Shown piece by piece: positions 52,522-61,476 of a stretch of DNA of 64,000 nucleotides. How positions within the stretch are numbered: position 1 is the first letter of the stretch; every line of letters starts with the position of its first letter. The notes beneath the pieces are model-generated. The model was not told the DNA's origin, did not search any database, and worked only from the letters and a program-made list of their open reading frames with translations. A program made the position numbers and the translations under genes. The DNA comes from Acinetobacter sp. S54 (GTDB taxonomy: Bacteria > Pseudomonadota > Gammaproteobacteria > Pseudomonadales > Moraxellaceae). Location: the NCBI RefSeq assembly GCF_016624945.1, contig NZ_JACVUI010000003.1, positions 372,001-436,000 of the forward strand, written 5' to 3'.

Positions 52522-53126
52522 AGAAATATCCTCATACAGATTTGGTCATTTTAGCCGGTGGCCAGGCGCGACGTATGAATGGCGTAAACAAGTTATTACA
52601 AACCTTTGATGATCAAATTCAACTTTTAAAGATTTACAATACATTCAAAGATCAGGTTGGAAAGATCTGGATCAATAGTCACCGCGATAGTGGACTTTAT
52701 CAGCAAATTATTCCTGATATTCAATGTTATGCAGATGATCAGGCTGGCTTTTTAGGGCCATTGATGGGGATGAAAAGTGCATGGGCACATGTTCAGGCCG
52801 ATTATGTCTTATTTATTCCCTGTGATGTCACTTATATTCCTAATAAGGTCATCCAAACTTTGCATGAGACTTTACTTCAGGATCAACACGCAATGATGTC
52901 TTATGTGAATATAAATGGAGATGCACTCTATCCATTTTGTTTGATGAAGCGAACCAGTTGCACAGTTTTACAACAACATTTGCAGGAAAAGCAATTAAGC
53001 TTAAATAAATGCAGAAAAGATTTGCATGCACAGGTTGCATATTTCCGTAAACATCGATTATTTTTTCATAGTATTAATTCACTGGATGAACTTCAGCAGT
53101 ATAAACAATTGAATTATCTTACATGA
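52518..53126 (+). CDS. mobA: molybdenum cofactor guanylyltransferase MobA
   Basis: A 202-residue nucleotidyltransferase that attaches GMP to molybdopterin to give the bis-MGD cofactor NasA requires. The nucleotide-binding signature is LVILAGGQARRMNGVNKLL, with GPLMGMKSAWAHVQADYVLF and PCDVTYIPNKV following. Length fits MobA (194 in E. coli). Its ATG overlaps the nasA stop (ATGA), tying cofactor maturation to the enzyme. No MobB is adjacent. Confidence 0.92.
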   Translation: MKKYPHTDLVILAGGQARRMNGVNKLLQTFDDQIQLLKIYNTFKDQVGKIWINSHRDSGLYQQIIPDIQCYADDQAGFLGPLMGMKSAWAHVQADYVLFIPCDVTYIPNKVIQTLHETLLQDQHAMMSYVNINGDALYPFCLMKRTSCTVLQQHLQEKQLSLNKCRKDLHAQVAYFRKHRLFFHSINSLDELQQYKQLNYLT

Positions 53127-53169
53127 CCCGATGATAAATATATATGCAGCATGAAACGAGTTTAAATGC

Positions 53170-54195
53170 ATGAATGGAATTGCTTCGATAACCCCATCGA
53201 TTTTTCAGGATCAATATGGGCGTAATAAACGGAAACTAAGAATTTCCGTAACGGATCGGTGCAATTTCAAATGTGTGTATTGTATGCCAGAACATCCTGA
53301 ATGGATGAAGAAACAAGACTTACTGAGCTTTGAAGCACTTTATCAGTTTTGTGATTTTATGGTGCAAAATGGAATTGAAAAAATCCGTATTACGGGTGGT
53401 GAACCCCTCATGCGTTTAGGGGTTGTTCATTTTATTAGGGATTTGCAAAAATTGCGGCATAAAGGCCTCAAACGTATTTCAATCACGACCAATGCCCATT
53501 ATCTGGCTAAATATGCACATGATTTGAAACTGGCGGGTCTGGATGATCTGAATATTAGCTTGGACAGCTTAGATCCTGAACAATTTTTATCATTAACTAA
53601 AAAAAAATTAAAACCCGTTTTGGATGGAATTGCTGCCGTTCAAGCAGTGGGCTTGCCGTTTAAAATTAATACTGTTTTGATGAAAGGTAAAAATGATGAC
53701 CAGATTTTACCTATGGTGAACTGGGCAAACCATCATAATATTTCATTACGATTTATTGAATTTATGCCGCTAGATGGAGATCAAAAGTGGACGCAGGCAG
53801 ATGTAGTTACAGAGCAGGATATTTTAGAGACTTTATCTCACCAATTTCACATCCAAGAACTCAAACAAGAACATGAACCTGCCCGATTGTATCGTTTAAA
53901 TGGTGAATATGAGGTGGGGATTATCTCGACGATTAGCCATTCATTTTGTGGTGAATGTGATCGTATTCGTTTAACCGCACAAGGCGAACTTTATAACTGC
54001 TTATTTGCAACACAAGGGCTTATGCTTAAGCCATTACTTAATCAATTGGTGTCAGAAAAAGATGAGAAGAGTCGTCAGTTTGTCCAGCAAACTCTATATC
54101 AGCAAACCTCTGCGTATATCTGGCGCAAAGCGAAAGGTTTTCATAGCCTGAACCAACAATCCCGAAAAATTAGTATGCATATGTTAGGAGGGTAA
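53170..54195 (+). CDS. moaA: GTP 3',8-cyclase (molybdenum cofactor synthesis)
   Basis: A 341-residue radical SAM enzyme doing the first step of molybdopterin synthesis together with MoaC. The N-terminal SAM cluster is in VTDRCNFKCVYCMPEH; the C-terminal cluster is in HSFCGECDRIRLTAQGELYNC in split form (C-x2-C-x13-C). The chain ends in the typical Gly-Gly dipeptide (HMLGG) that enters the active site. It starts from the ATG at 53170. Directly precedes moaD. Confidence 0.94.
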   Translation: MNGIASITPSIFQDQYGRNKRKLRISVTDRCNFKCVYCMPEHPEWMKKQDLLSFEALYQFCDFMVQNGIEKIRITGGEPLMRLGVVHFIRDLQKLRHKGLKRISITTNAHYLAKYAHDLKLAGLDDLNISLDSLDPEQFLSLTKKKLKPVLDGIAAVQAVGLPFKINTVLMKGKNDDQILPMVNWANHHNISLRFIEFMPLDGDQKWTQADVVTEQDILETLSHQFHIQELKQEHEPARLYRLNGEYEVGIISTISHSFCGECDRIRLTAQGELYNCLFATQGLMLKPLLNQLVSEKDEKSRQFVQQTLYQQTSAYIWRKAKGFHSLNQQSRKISMHMLGG

Positions 54196-54197
54196 AC

Positions 54198-54449
54198 ATG
54201 TCCACTATTCAGGTCAAAATAGAAGCCTATGGTGCCATAGAACGACAGCTTCCTCCTCAATTGGCTTTGGATTATCCCAGTGCAATTTTGGTCGGTGATG
54301 TACTGCATCAAATTACTGAACAATTCCCTCAGGCAGAAAAAGCATTAGAACGCTGTGCCTGTGCGATAGGTGAAGATATCGTGTCGCGTCAAGCCACTTT
54401 AAAGCATGATTGTACGTTAGTACTTTTGTCACCTGTAGCAGGAGGGTGA
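54198..54449 (+). CDS. moaD: molybdopterin synthase small subunit MoaD
   Basis: An 83-residue ubiquitin-like sulfur carrier. The C-terminal LLSPVAGG ends in the Gly-Gly tail that is activated as thiocarboxylate. Its ATG follows the moaA stop by two bases, and it nearly touches moaE. MoeB, the activating enzyme, is not in the window. Confidence 0.9.
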   Translation: MSTIQVKIEAYGAIERQLPPQLALDYPSAILVGDVLHQITEQFPQAEKALERCACAIGEDIVSRQATLKHDCTLVLLSPVAGG

Positions 54450-54450
54450 T

Positions 54451-54930
54451 ATGAAAGAATTTCAACGAATACAAGCACAAGATTTACGTCTGGAAACTTT
54501 TGACTGTATCAGTGAATTTCCAGAATGTGGTGGTATTGGTATTTTTCAGGGAACTGTGCGCAATCATCATGAAGGACGTGCAGTAAAAGCTTTAAAGTAC
54601 ACCTCTTATACACCTGTAGCTGAAAAAATGATTCGTCAGATTGAACAGGAGATTACTCAAAAATATGGAGTTTCCTATGTGCGTGTTATTCATCGGATTG
54701 GTGCTTTGGATATTGGAGGAATGGCGATTATTGCAGTGGCCTATGCAGCGCATCGCCGTGAAGCTTTTCAGGCGTGTGAAGAAGCGGTTGAGCGCGTCAA
54801 ACATGAAGTTCCGATCTGGAAAGAAGAATTTTATATGGATGGAACCAGTCAATTTGTAGAAGGTTGTTGTATTCGTAAAGATCATGACTCTATCGAACAT
54901 CATCACCATTCACATCAACATCAGCACTAA
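54451..54930 (+). CDS. moaE: molybdopterin synthase large subunit MoaE with histidine-rich tail
   Basis: A 159-residue large subunit transferring sulfur from MoaD to precursor Z. Family motifs: GGIGIFQGTVRNHHEGR, LKYTSYTPVAEKMIRQI, VRVIHRIGALDIGGMAIIAV and VPIWKEEFYMDG. After the normal end there is an unusual natural tail, EHHHHSHQHQH, rich in histidine, that may bind metal ions or be neutral. Translated directly after moaD. Confidence 0.93.
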   Translation: MKEFQRIQAQDLRLETFDCISEFPECGGIGIFQGTVRNHHEGRAVKALKYTSYTPVAEKMIRQIEQEITQKYGVSYVRVIHRIGALDIGGMAIIAVAYAAHRREAFQACEEAVERVKHEVPIWKEEFYMDGTSQFVEGCCIRKDHDSIEHHHHSHQHQH

Positions 54931-54950
54931 TTTTATTTACGGATCAATGA

Positions 54951-55874
54951 ATGAAAAATGTAGGCATGAAACCTGAAAGTTATCGGATTGCCGAAGCTCA
55001 AGCTATTTTATATGCGCCGCCCCATTGTATTGAATTATTGCGTCAAGGGAATACTGAAAAAGGCGATGCACTGAAAACTGGTCGTATCGCTGGTATTTTG
55101 GCGGCAAAACGTACTGATGAGTTAATCCCACTTTGCCATCCGTTGCCTATTTATCGTGCTGAAGTTGATTATGAACTGCATGAGAACTTTGTAGAAATTT
55201 TAACAACTGTTGAAACTATTGGGCCAACAGGAGTAGAAATGGAGGCGCTAACTGCTGCGAGTATTGCCGGATTAACGCTTTATGACATGCTAAAACCGCA
55301 TTGTGAACCTGAAGACTTGGTGCTGGATCAATGTAAGTTATTGAAGAAAAAGGGGGGTAAATCGCACTTTAAACGTACCCTACGTCAGCCTGTTTCAGCT
55401 GCTGTGATTGTACTTTCCGATACTGTAGCCGCGGGGAAAAAGCCAGATACTGCTGGGAAGTCAGTCTTAGAGACTTTAACGGAGGCAGGTTTTACGCCTA
55501 TCCATTATCAAATCTTGCCAGATGACGCAGAGCAGATTAAAGAACTGGTATTAGAACTGACCAAATCTTATGCCTGTATTATTACTGTAGGGGGTACAGG
55601 AATTGGCAACCGAGATGTTACCGTCGACACACTCGAACCACTGCTTGAACGTAAACTGGATGGGCTGATGGAAGCAGCCCGTGCTTTTGGTCAGCGCCGT
55701 ACCCCTTATGCCGCTATGTCTCGTGGTGTTGCTGGTTTTATCGATCGTTCTTTGGTCATGACTTTACCAGGAAGCCGCGGTGGCGCTTCTGAATCAATGG
55801 CTGCACTTTTGCCTGCAATTGTGCATATTTTCGATGTCTGCCGTGATTTACCACATCCTGGAGGGTATGAATAA
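54951..55874 (+). CDS. moaCB: MoaC-MoaB fusion (cyclic pyranopterin phosphate synthase + Mo cofactor protein B)
   Basis: A 307-residue protein with MoaC (residues ~5-145: GDALKTGRIAGILAAKRTDE, LIPLCHPLPI, VETIGPTGVEMEALTA) joined to a MoaB/Mog-type domain (~150-305: AAVIVLSDTVAAGKKPDTAG, IITVGGTGIGNRDVTVDTLE, MTLPGSRGGASESMAA). The first completes precursor Z with MoaA; the second is an adenylyltransferase-like protein of the MPT-activation group. Such fusions occur in several proteobacteria. Its last base overlaps the moeA start. Confidence 0.93.
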   Translation: MKNVGMKPESYRIAEAQAILYAPPHCIELLRQGNTEKGDALKTGRIAGILAAKRTDELIPLCHPLPIYRAEVDYELHENFVEILTTVETIGPTGVEMEALTAASIAGLTLYDMLKPHCEPEDLVLDQCKLLKKKGGKSHFKRTLRQPVSAAVIVLSDTVAAGKKPDTAGKSVLETLTEAGFTPIHYQILPDDAEQIKELVLELTKSYACIITVGGTGIGNRDVTVDTLEPLLERKLDGLMEAARAFGQRRTPYAAMSRGVAGFIDRSLVMTLPGSRGGASESMAALLPAIVHIFDVCRDLPHPGGYE

Positions 55875-57097
55875 TGTCTGCCTGTGGTTTTGAACATGGA
55901 CTAATTAGTATTGATGAGGCAATTCAATATATTTTGAGTACACCAAAAGTATTGGCGACAGAGTCTATTCCATTAAAAAATAGCCTAAGCAGATATGTGG
56001 CTGAACCTGTGTATTCTCCAGTAAATTTACCCGGCTTTGATCAAAGTGCTGTAGATGGTTATGCTTTATGCTCAAATCAAACCGAGATCAAAGATCAAGA
56101 GTTTAAATTAATCGGTGAAATTCGAGCGGGTGAGGAAAGTACGTTACGTTTAACTGCGGGTGAGGCAATTCGTATTTTTACGGGTGGAAAAATCCCTGAA
56201 GGAACCACCACCGTTGCAAGACAGGAAATCGTAAAAAAGATTGATAATCAGAATATCCAGATAACTGAACATTTAAATATTTCTGCTGATATTCGAAGGC
56301 AAGGTGAGGAAGTAACGCAAGGACAATGTTTAGCAAATGCAGGACAATATATGAATATTGGAAGTCTTGCTGCGCTAAGTATGGCAGGGGTTGAGACACT
56401 TAATGTATTTAAATTGCCTAAGGTTGCTGCAGTCGTAACAGGCGATGAAGTTACTCAATCACAAAATAGCCTAAGCAATGCACACGTTTTTGATGCCAAT
56501 GGTCCTTTATTAGAAAATTGGCTTCAACAATATGGAATTCATGCCAATGTGCTTCATATAGAAGATCAGGAAAAGGCAGTAACAGAGCTATTTGACCGGT
56601 TAAAGTCAGAATATGATGTGATCATTACAACCGGTGGAGTTTCTGTTGGAGATTATGATTTTGTACGTCCATGTTCAATGACGGTCGGTTTTGAACAGAT
56701 GTTCTGGAAAGTGAAACAGAAACCAGGTAAACCGCTTTATTTTGCCAAGTATGAAAAACAACAAAGAAGTTGCTATTTACTGGGTTTGCCGGGAAATCCA
56801 GCTGCAGTATATGTCTGCATGCAAATTTATGGCAAATTATTATTAGATGCTTTACAAAATAAACGTGAGCCACAGCCATGGTTTAAAGCGCGCCTCACCC
56901 AAGAACTTAAAGCGGATAACCGTGAACGTTTCTTACGGATGGTTGCAACTTTTAATCAAAGCACACTTGAAGTGAGTGCTTTAGCTAGGCAACAATCTCA
57001 TATGTTAAGCAACCTGATGCAAACCAATTGTTTAGTACGCATACCAGCAGCTAAACAAATGAACATAGGTGAGCTGGTAGAAGGTCTATTTATCTAA
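55874..57097 (+). CDS. moeA: molybdopterin molybdenumtransferase
   Basis: A 407-residue MoeA that inserts molybdate into adenylylated molybdopterin. Motifs: NLPGFDQSAVDGYAL, IRIFTGGKIPEGTTTV, VVTGDEV, DVIITTGGVSVGDYDFV, and GLPGNPAAVYVCMQIYG. Length matches the family (E. coli 411). The start ATG shares its base with the moaCB stop. It ends 17 bases before modA. Confidence 0.94.
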   Translation: MSACGFEHGLISIDEAIQYILSTPKVLATESIPLKNSLSRYVAEPVYSPVNLPGFDQSAVDGYALCSNQTEIKDQEFKLIGEIRAGEESTLRLTAGEAIRIFTGGKIPEGTTTVARQEIVKKIDNQNIQITEHLNISADIRRQGEEVTQGQCLANAGQYMNIGSLAALSMAGVETLNVFKLPKVAAVVTGDEVTQSQNSLSNAHVFDANGPLLENWLQQYGIHANVLHIEDQEKAVTELFDRLKSEYDVIITTGGVSVGDYDFVRPCSMTVGFEQMFWKVKQKPGKPLYFAKYEKQQRSCYLLGLPGNPAAVYVCMQIYGKLLLDALQNKREPQPWFKARLTQELKADNRERFLRMVATFNQSTLEVSALARQQSHMLSNLMQTNCLVRIPAAKQMNIGELVEGLFI

Positions 57098-57113
57098 AAA
57101 TAAAAGGTTCATA

Positions 57114-57875
57114 ATGTTAAAACAGTTTGGTTTATTTTCCTGTTTATGCATCACCACATGCTTTGTTTCGGCGGGGGAAGTACGAGTTTACGCAGCACCA
57201 AGTTTAGCCAATGCTTTAACTGACATTGTAAAACTTTATCAACAGCAACATAGTGAGAGTAAGGTTATTACTGTATTTGCAGATCCAATGGCTATGCTAA
57301 AACAAACGCAACAGGGAACAAATGCTGATATTTATTTATCAACAGACAAAACACAGTTACCGTCTCTTAGCCAAAAGAAATTGATCAGTAAAAATCGCGC
57401 CAAATATTTAATCAGTGATCAATTGGTCGCAATTACATCAGTGAATATGGATATTCCATTTGGCCAGTCAAAACAGTTTAATTTTGCTCAAGCTTTTAAG
57501 GGAAATCTATGCACTGCTCAACTCGATTCGAGCGCTTTGGGAGTTTATACCAAACAAAGCTTAACTCATCTGGGTTGGTTATCAAATATACAGTCGCGTA
57601 TCACACAACATGATGATACAACCAGCATTTTAAATTCCGTTCAAAATGGAAAATGTGATGTTGGAATCACGTTCCAAACCGATGCCTTAACAAGCAAGAA
57701 AGTCAAAATGATGGGTTTCTTTCCCTCAAATACGCATGATCCTATTGATTACTATATGAGTTTAACTTCGCAAGGCAAAACCAACAAAACTGCGACCCAG
57801 TTTGAGCGATTTATTTTAACCAATCCTAAAGTGAGATCTTTGTTATTAAACTATGGCTTTACCCATAAAAAATAG
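57114..57875 (+). CDS. modA: molybdate ABC transporter substrate-binding protein
   Basis: A 253-residue periplasmic binding protein with a cleavable signal (hydrophobic LFSCLCITTCFVSAG, mature start about residue 21). ModA motifs: VRVYAAPSLANALTDIVKLY, NADIYLSTDKTQL, and ALGVYTKQSLTHLGWL. It feeds molybdate to the cofactor pathway encoded just upstream. The partner permease ModB and ATPase ModC are not adjacent and must be elsewhere, or another permease is used. Last gene of the nas/moa operon. Confidence 0.9.
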   Translation: MLKQFGLFSCLCITTCFVSAGEVRVYAAPSLANALTDIVKLYQQQHSESKVITVFADPMAMLKQTQQGTNADIYLSTDKTQLPSLSQKKLISKNRAKYLISDQLVAITSVNMDIPFGQSKQFNFAQAFKGNLCTAQLDSSALGVYTKQSLTHLGWLSNIQSRITQHDDTTSILNSVQNGKCDVGITFQTDALTSKKVKMMGFFPSNTHDPIDYYMSLTSQGKTNKTATQFERFILTNPKVRSLLLNYGFTHKK

Positions 57876-57969
57876 TCTTATTTGAGTGTTTAAATGATGA
57901 GTACGGCTAGATATTTTTATGCAATGAAACGTATGATTAAGGCGAAGCTAAATAAAATCGGGAACAGTG

Positions 57970-58455
57970 ATGAAATGGGATGATATTGGTGAACAACCAT
58001 GCTCAATCGCTCGGACATTATCCATTATGGGTGATCGCTGGACGATGCTTATTTTGCGTAACTGCTTTTTAGGTACTCGACGCTTTGATGATTTTCAGTC
58101 ACACCTAGGAGTCACCCGCCATGTATTATCAGAACGTTTAAAACGTCTGGTTGAACATGGAATATTGGTGAAAACCCCTTATGTTGATCGACAGGAACGC
58201 TTTGAATATCGTTTAACTGAAAAAGGCTTAGAGCTTTATCCTGTTCTTTTGTCTATGGCGAATTGGGCGGATAAATGGATGGATGGTGGAAATGGCGCGC
58301 CGATGTTATATCAGCATAAGCTTTGTGGGCATACATTTAAACCCGTTTTAGCCTGTTCAGAGTGTGGTGAGGCAATACATCCTAAACAGGTCTTAGCTAA
58401 ACCAAGTCCTGCTTACTCGATTTATATGCAACAGATTCAAAAGAAAAAGGCTTAA
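57970..58455 (+). CDS. HxlR-family transcriptional regulator
   Basis: A 161-residue HxlR winged-helix regulator with the family's start (PCSIARTLSIMGDRWTMLIL), RRFDDFQSHLGVTRHVLSER and VKTPYVDRQERFEYRLTEKG. A C-terminal segment (GHTFKPVLACSECGEAIHP) contains a Cys-x2-Cys pair that may bind metal. A GTG one codon earlier is a possible start. Target genes cannot be inferred; it does not fit the nitrate operon by function. Confidence 0.87.
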   Translation: MKWDDIGEQPCSIARTLSIMGDRWTMLILRNCFLGTRRFDDFQSHLGVTRHVLSERLKRLVEHGILVKTPYVDRQERFEYRLTEKGLELYPVLLSMANWADKWMDGGNGAPMLYQHKLCGHTFKPVLACSECGEAIHPKQVLAKPSPAYSIYMQQIQKKKA

Positions 58456-58463
58456 AATTAAAT

Positions 58464-59846
58464 CTACGAACGCCGTGCGTAATGCATGGCTTTTTGTAGA
58501 ATTGCATAAACGTCTCGATGCATGCATTGTGCGACATTAAACCTTAAAAATTGCTGGAATTTATCTGATTGACTAAATGAGTTTCCTAGAGCCAAGATCA
58601 CACCTTTTTCAGCACAATACTGCACCATTTTTTCAATATCAATGTCTGCTGGCAGTTCACACCAAAGGAAAATACCAGCTTTAGGCATAATCCAGAGTTT
58701 TATTCCTAATTTTTCAAGCATTTGAGCAGAAAATTGCCTTGCCTCAGCTAATCGACTTTTGAGTTGCTCCATATGTTTACGATAGCCACCTTCAGTCAAT
58801 GTCTTGTACAAAATCTGAGCCGATAAATTGCTATGACTAAAACTGGTTGCAACTTTTAGATCGACTAAATGATCAATCCATTCAGTTTTTGCCACAATAT
58901 AGCCACAACGCACTGAAGCTGAAAGGGTTTTAGAAAAGCTACCAATATAAATGCTATGTTTAAGACCATCTAAAGCGCTAAAACGTGGAGAATGTGTCGT
59001 TTCAAAATCTGAAAATATATCATCTTCGATTACCACCATATTGGCTTGTTCAATGAGAGAAACCAATTGATGTGCTGTGGGCTGTGAAAGGGTCGCACCA
59101 GTGGGATTGTGAATACCCGAATTGGTGATATACATTCGTGGACGATGTTCCTCAATGGCGTGTTTAAATGCATCAATATCTGGGCCTTGTGCAGTATACG
59201 GAATCCCAATAATCTTGACTTGATGAACTTTAAGCAAAGCACGAAAATTAAAATAACAAGGGTCATCAACCAATACGACATCATTAGGTTTTAATAAAAA
59301 ACGACAAATTAAATCAATTGAATAAGAACCCGAATCAGTCAATAAAATTTGCTGAGGTGTCACTTCTATACCCTTAGTATATAAACGTCTTGCCAATAGT
59401 TCACGTAAACCTAATAAACCTAAAGGTGGAGAATAATTCACTAATTCAAAGACTGAACCCTTAGATACATCTCGAATCGCTTTACGCAAAGTTTCATGCG
59501 GCATCCAGTCATCAGGAAGCCAGCCACAGCCCAATTTGATCAATTGCGGTGGGGCTTCCAGAAGCTGACGTGAAATCCATAGAGGATCGAGATTTTTTTC
59601 ACGAATTGGATCTATATGAGAAAGAATTAGGGGTTCAAGTGGCGCACAGACAAAGAAACCAGCACCTGCCCGTGATTCAATAATCCCTAGGGAAGCCAAA
59701 CGTTCATACGCTTCTACAATAGTAGCAACTGAAAAATTGAGTTCTTTGGCTAAAGCTCTGATTGAAGCTAAACGCATGCCTGGAGTGAGTCGACGACTTT
59801 TTAACTGTTCATCGATGTGGTGAATCACTTGCTCAATTTTAGTCAT
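58464..59846 (-). CDS. MocR-type regulator (GntR HTH + aminotransferase-like PLP domain)
   Basis: A 460-residue PLP-dependent transcription factor. The N-terminal GntR winged helix (RLTPGMRLASIRALAKELNF, VATIVEAYERLASLG) is linked to a type I aminotransferase fold (TDSGSYSIDLICRFLLKPND; SGIHNPTGATLSQP; the PLP-lysine in IGSFSKTLSASVRCGYIV). Divergent from an EamA transporter, with TGTACTG-type repeats between them. Many MocRs control such a neighbouring exporter in response to an amino acid or vitamin. An ATG three codons upstream is an alternative start. Confidence 0.88.
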   Translation of the reverse strand: MTKIEQVIHHIDEQLKSRRLTPGMRLASIRALAKELNFSVATIVEAYERLASLGIIESRAGAGFFVCAPLEPLILSHIDPIREKNLDPLWISRQLLEAPPQLIKLGCGWLPDDWMPHETLRKAIRDVSKGSVFELVNYSPPLGLLGLRELLARRLYTKGIEVTPQQILLTDSGSYSIDLICRFLLKPNDVVLVDDPCYFNFRALLKVHQVKIIGIPYTAQGPDIDAFKHAIEEHRPRMYITNSGIHNPTGATLSQPTAHQLVSLIEQANMVVIEDDIFSDFETTHSPRFSALDGLKHSIYIGSFSKTLSASVRCGYIVAKTEWIDHLVDLKVATSFSHSNLSAQILYKTLTEGGYRKHMEQLKSRLAEARQFSAQMLEKLGIKLWIMPKAGIFLWCELPADIDIEKMVQYCAEKGVILALGNSFSQSDKFQQFLRFNVAQCMHRDVYAILQKAMHYARRS

Positions 59847-59861
59847 GATGATCAAATTTTG

Positions 59862-59906
59862 CTGTACTGGTTATTGTTACAGTACAGTTTTTTGAAATTG
59901 TACTGG
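59862..59906. promoter_or_regulatory. MocR operator, three TGTACTG-type half-sites
   Basis: Inverted pair CTGTACTG (59862-59869) and CAGTACAG (59880-59887), followed by a third direct half-site TGTACTGG (59899-59906). They lie 15-60 bases from the regulator start and ahead of the transporter, consistent with MocR operators that combine direct and inverted repeats. Confidence 0.65.
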
Positions 59907-59972
59907 ATTGTCTCTGTTAAAAAACATAACACAGAATTATAAAAATAGTAATGAAATAAGAGTAATACCGAT

Positions 59973-60842
59973 ATGAATCCACAGATTTTGGCATGGTGCA
60001 GTGGTTTAATTGGAGTGATCATTTTTTCTGGTTCACTCCCTGCTACACGTATAGCGGTCATGGATATGAGTCCGTGGTTATTGACAGGAAGCCGTGCAGT
60101 GATTGGAGGAATGATTGCCCTGATTTTATTAAAATTATTAAAAGTCAAAAGACCCGATGCACAGGATCGAGTTGGACTAATCTACGTGGCTTTAGGCGTA
60201 GTGATTGGTTTTCCTCTCTTTACTGCATTGGCCTTGCAGTATATGACTGCTGCTTATTCAATCGTATTTGTTGGGTTATTACCTTTAAGCACAGCCGTTT
60301 TCGCGGTTATACGGGGCGGTGAACGCCCTAAACCGATTTTTTGGATATTTGCACTTTTAGGTAGTGCTCTGGTGCTGCTATATATTTTTTTGGAAAGGAC
60401 GCCTAGTGCTACACATATGTTAGGTATCTTGTATATGTTGGCAGCAATTATTGTCTGTGGCTTAGGTTATGCAGAAGGGGGAAAATTATCACGAAAAATA
60501 GGCGGATGGCAGGTAATCTGCTGGGCACTCGTGATCTCTTTACCTGTGATGTTGATGATCACTATTCTTAATTACTCGACTCTAACCATAAGCCATTTAT
60601 CTTTCTCGGCGTTACTTGCATTGCTGTATGTTTCTTTGTTTAGCATGCTCATTGGTTTTTTCTTTTGGTATCATGGTTTGGCACAAGGCGGAATCGCAAC
60701 GGTAGGTCAATTACAATTATTACAACCTTTATTTGGATTGGCATTAGCAGCATTGCTATTACATGAATCGATCAGCTGGATCATGTTACTTATACTTTTA
60801 GGAATCATTATATGTGTAGCATTTGCCAAAAAATTTGCCTAA
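59973..60842 (+). CDS. EamA/DMT-family transporter
   Basis: A 289-residue membrane protein with ten hydrophobic segments in two EamA repeats (GLIGVIIFSGSLPATRIAVM, GSRAVIGGMIALILLKLL; ALLYVSLFSMLIGFFFWYHG, QLQLLQPLFGLALAALLLHE). Divergent from a MocR-type regulator, so its expression is probably controlled through the TGTACTG sites between them. Substrate unknown; amino acid or metabolite export is the usual family role. It ends two bases before the convergent tusE stop. Confidence 0.85.
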   Translation: MNPQILAWCSGLIGVIIFSGSLPATRIAVMDMSPWLLTGSRAVIGGMIALILLKLLKVKRPDAQDRVGLIYVALGVVIGFPLFTALALQYMTAAYSIVFVGLLPLSTAVFAVIRGGERPKPIFWIFALLGSALVLLYIFLERTPSATHMLGILYMLAAIIVCGLGYAEGGKLSRKIGGWQVICWALVISLPVMLMITILNYSTLTISHLSFSALLALLYVSLFSMLIGFFFWYHGLAQGGIATVGQLQLLQPLFGLALAALLLHESISWIMLLILLGIIICVAFAKKFA

Positions 60843-60844
60843 AT

Positions 60845-61156
60845 TTATAGACAATTTGCAGGTTTGGGCACGCCAGCTAAACGGCTTAAATGTCGAGCGA
60901 CCAGACCTGTATTAAATCTTTGCTGAAGTATAGCGTTATCAATTTCTGGACTAACAGTTTTCATTAAATATTTAATTAGAGGGCGGGTTGCAGGTGAATG
61001 GCCAAATTGCTGATAAAATTGGCGAACGGCATGTAAAATTTCAAAATGCCAATCTGTTAACTCTAAATCCAAAGATCTTGCGAGCTCTTGAGCAACCTGA
61101 TTATTCCAGATTGTATAATCCACAAGATGTCCATCATGATCGAGTTCTAACTGCAT
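60845..61156 (-). CDS. tusE: sulfur relay protein TusE (DsrC family)
   Basis: A 103-residue DsrC/TusE protein, taking persulfide from TusBCD and handing it to MnmA for tRNA wobble uridine 2-thiolation. Features: VAQELARSLDLELTDWHFEI, GHSPATRPLIKYL, and the C-terminal GVPKPANCL with the single penultimate cysteine that carries the sulfur. The start giving MQLELDHDGHLVDY is preferred over one 15 residues upstream. Last gene of tusDCBE. Confidence 0.92.
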   Translation of the reverse strand: MQLELDHDGHLVDYTIWNNQVAQELARSLDLELTDWHFEILHAVRQFYQQFGHSPATRPLIKYLMKTVSPEIDNAILQQRFNTGLVARHLSRLAGVPKPANCL

Positions 61157-61182
61157 AAAATAGCCTAAGCACCACATAGAAA

Positions 61183-61464
61183 TTATTTTAACGAAATACA
61201 ACGTTCAAATTGTAAAACCAAATCTGCAAACTGAGTAGAGTTTAATAGGGTAAAAGATGGGATTAAATTCAAATCCAATAAAACCTGTTCAGATTCAAGA
61301 CAATAGCATTGAGCAAAATAGTCTAAATCTGCTTGAGTCAGCATAGAAAGAGCCTCACCAAAAAAAATAACCTGATCTTGCTGATCATAGATTTGTTTGA
61401 GTTTGGCTAAAACGCTTTGTGTAGCAGAGGAGGAAGATTGAATCAAATAAAGTGAAGAATTCAT
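61183..61464 (-). CDS. tusB: sulfurtransferase complex subunit TusB (DsrH family)
   Basis: A 93-residue DsrH-family protein with the family-typical SLYLIQSSSSATQSVLAKL and a central acidic patch. It is structural in the TusBCD complex. It lies 12 bases after tusC and 26 before tusE. Sequence alone would not name it securely, but the operon position is decisive. Confidence 0.85.
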   Translation of the reverse strand: MNSSLYLIQSSSSATQSVLAKLKQIYDQQDQVIFFGEALSMLTQADLDYFAQCYCLESEQVLLDLNLIPSFTLLNSTQFADLVLQFERCISLK

Positions 61465-61476
61465 TGCCTTGTTTCC

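Noticed and set aside
59852..60148. Minus-strand ORF across the start of the EamA transporter
   Set aside because: It overlaps the operator and the well-supported transporter gene and has no recognisable domain.
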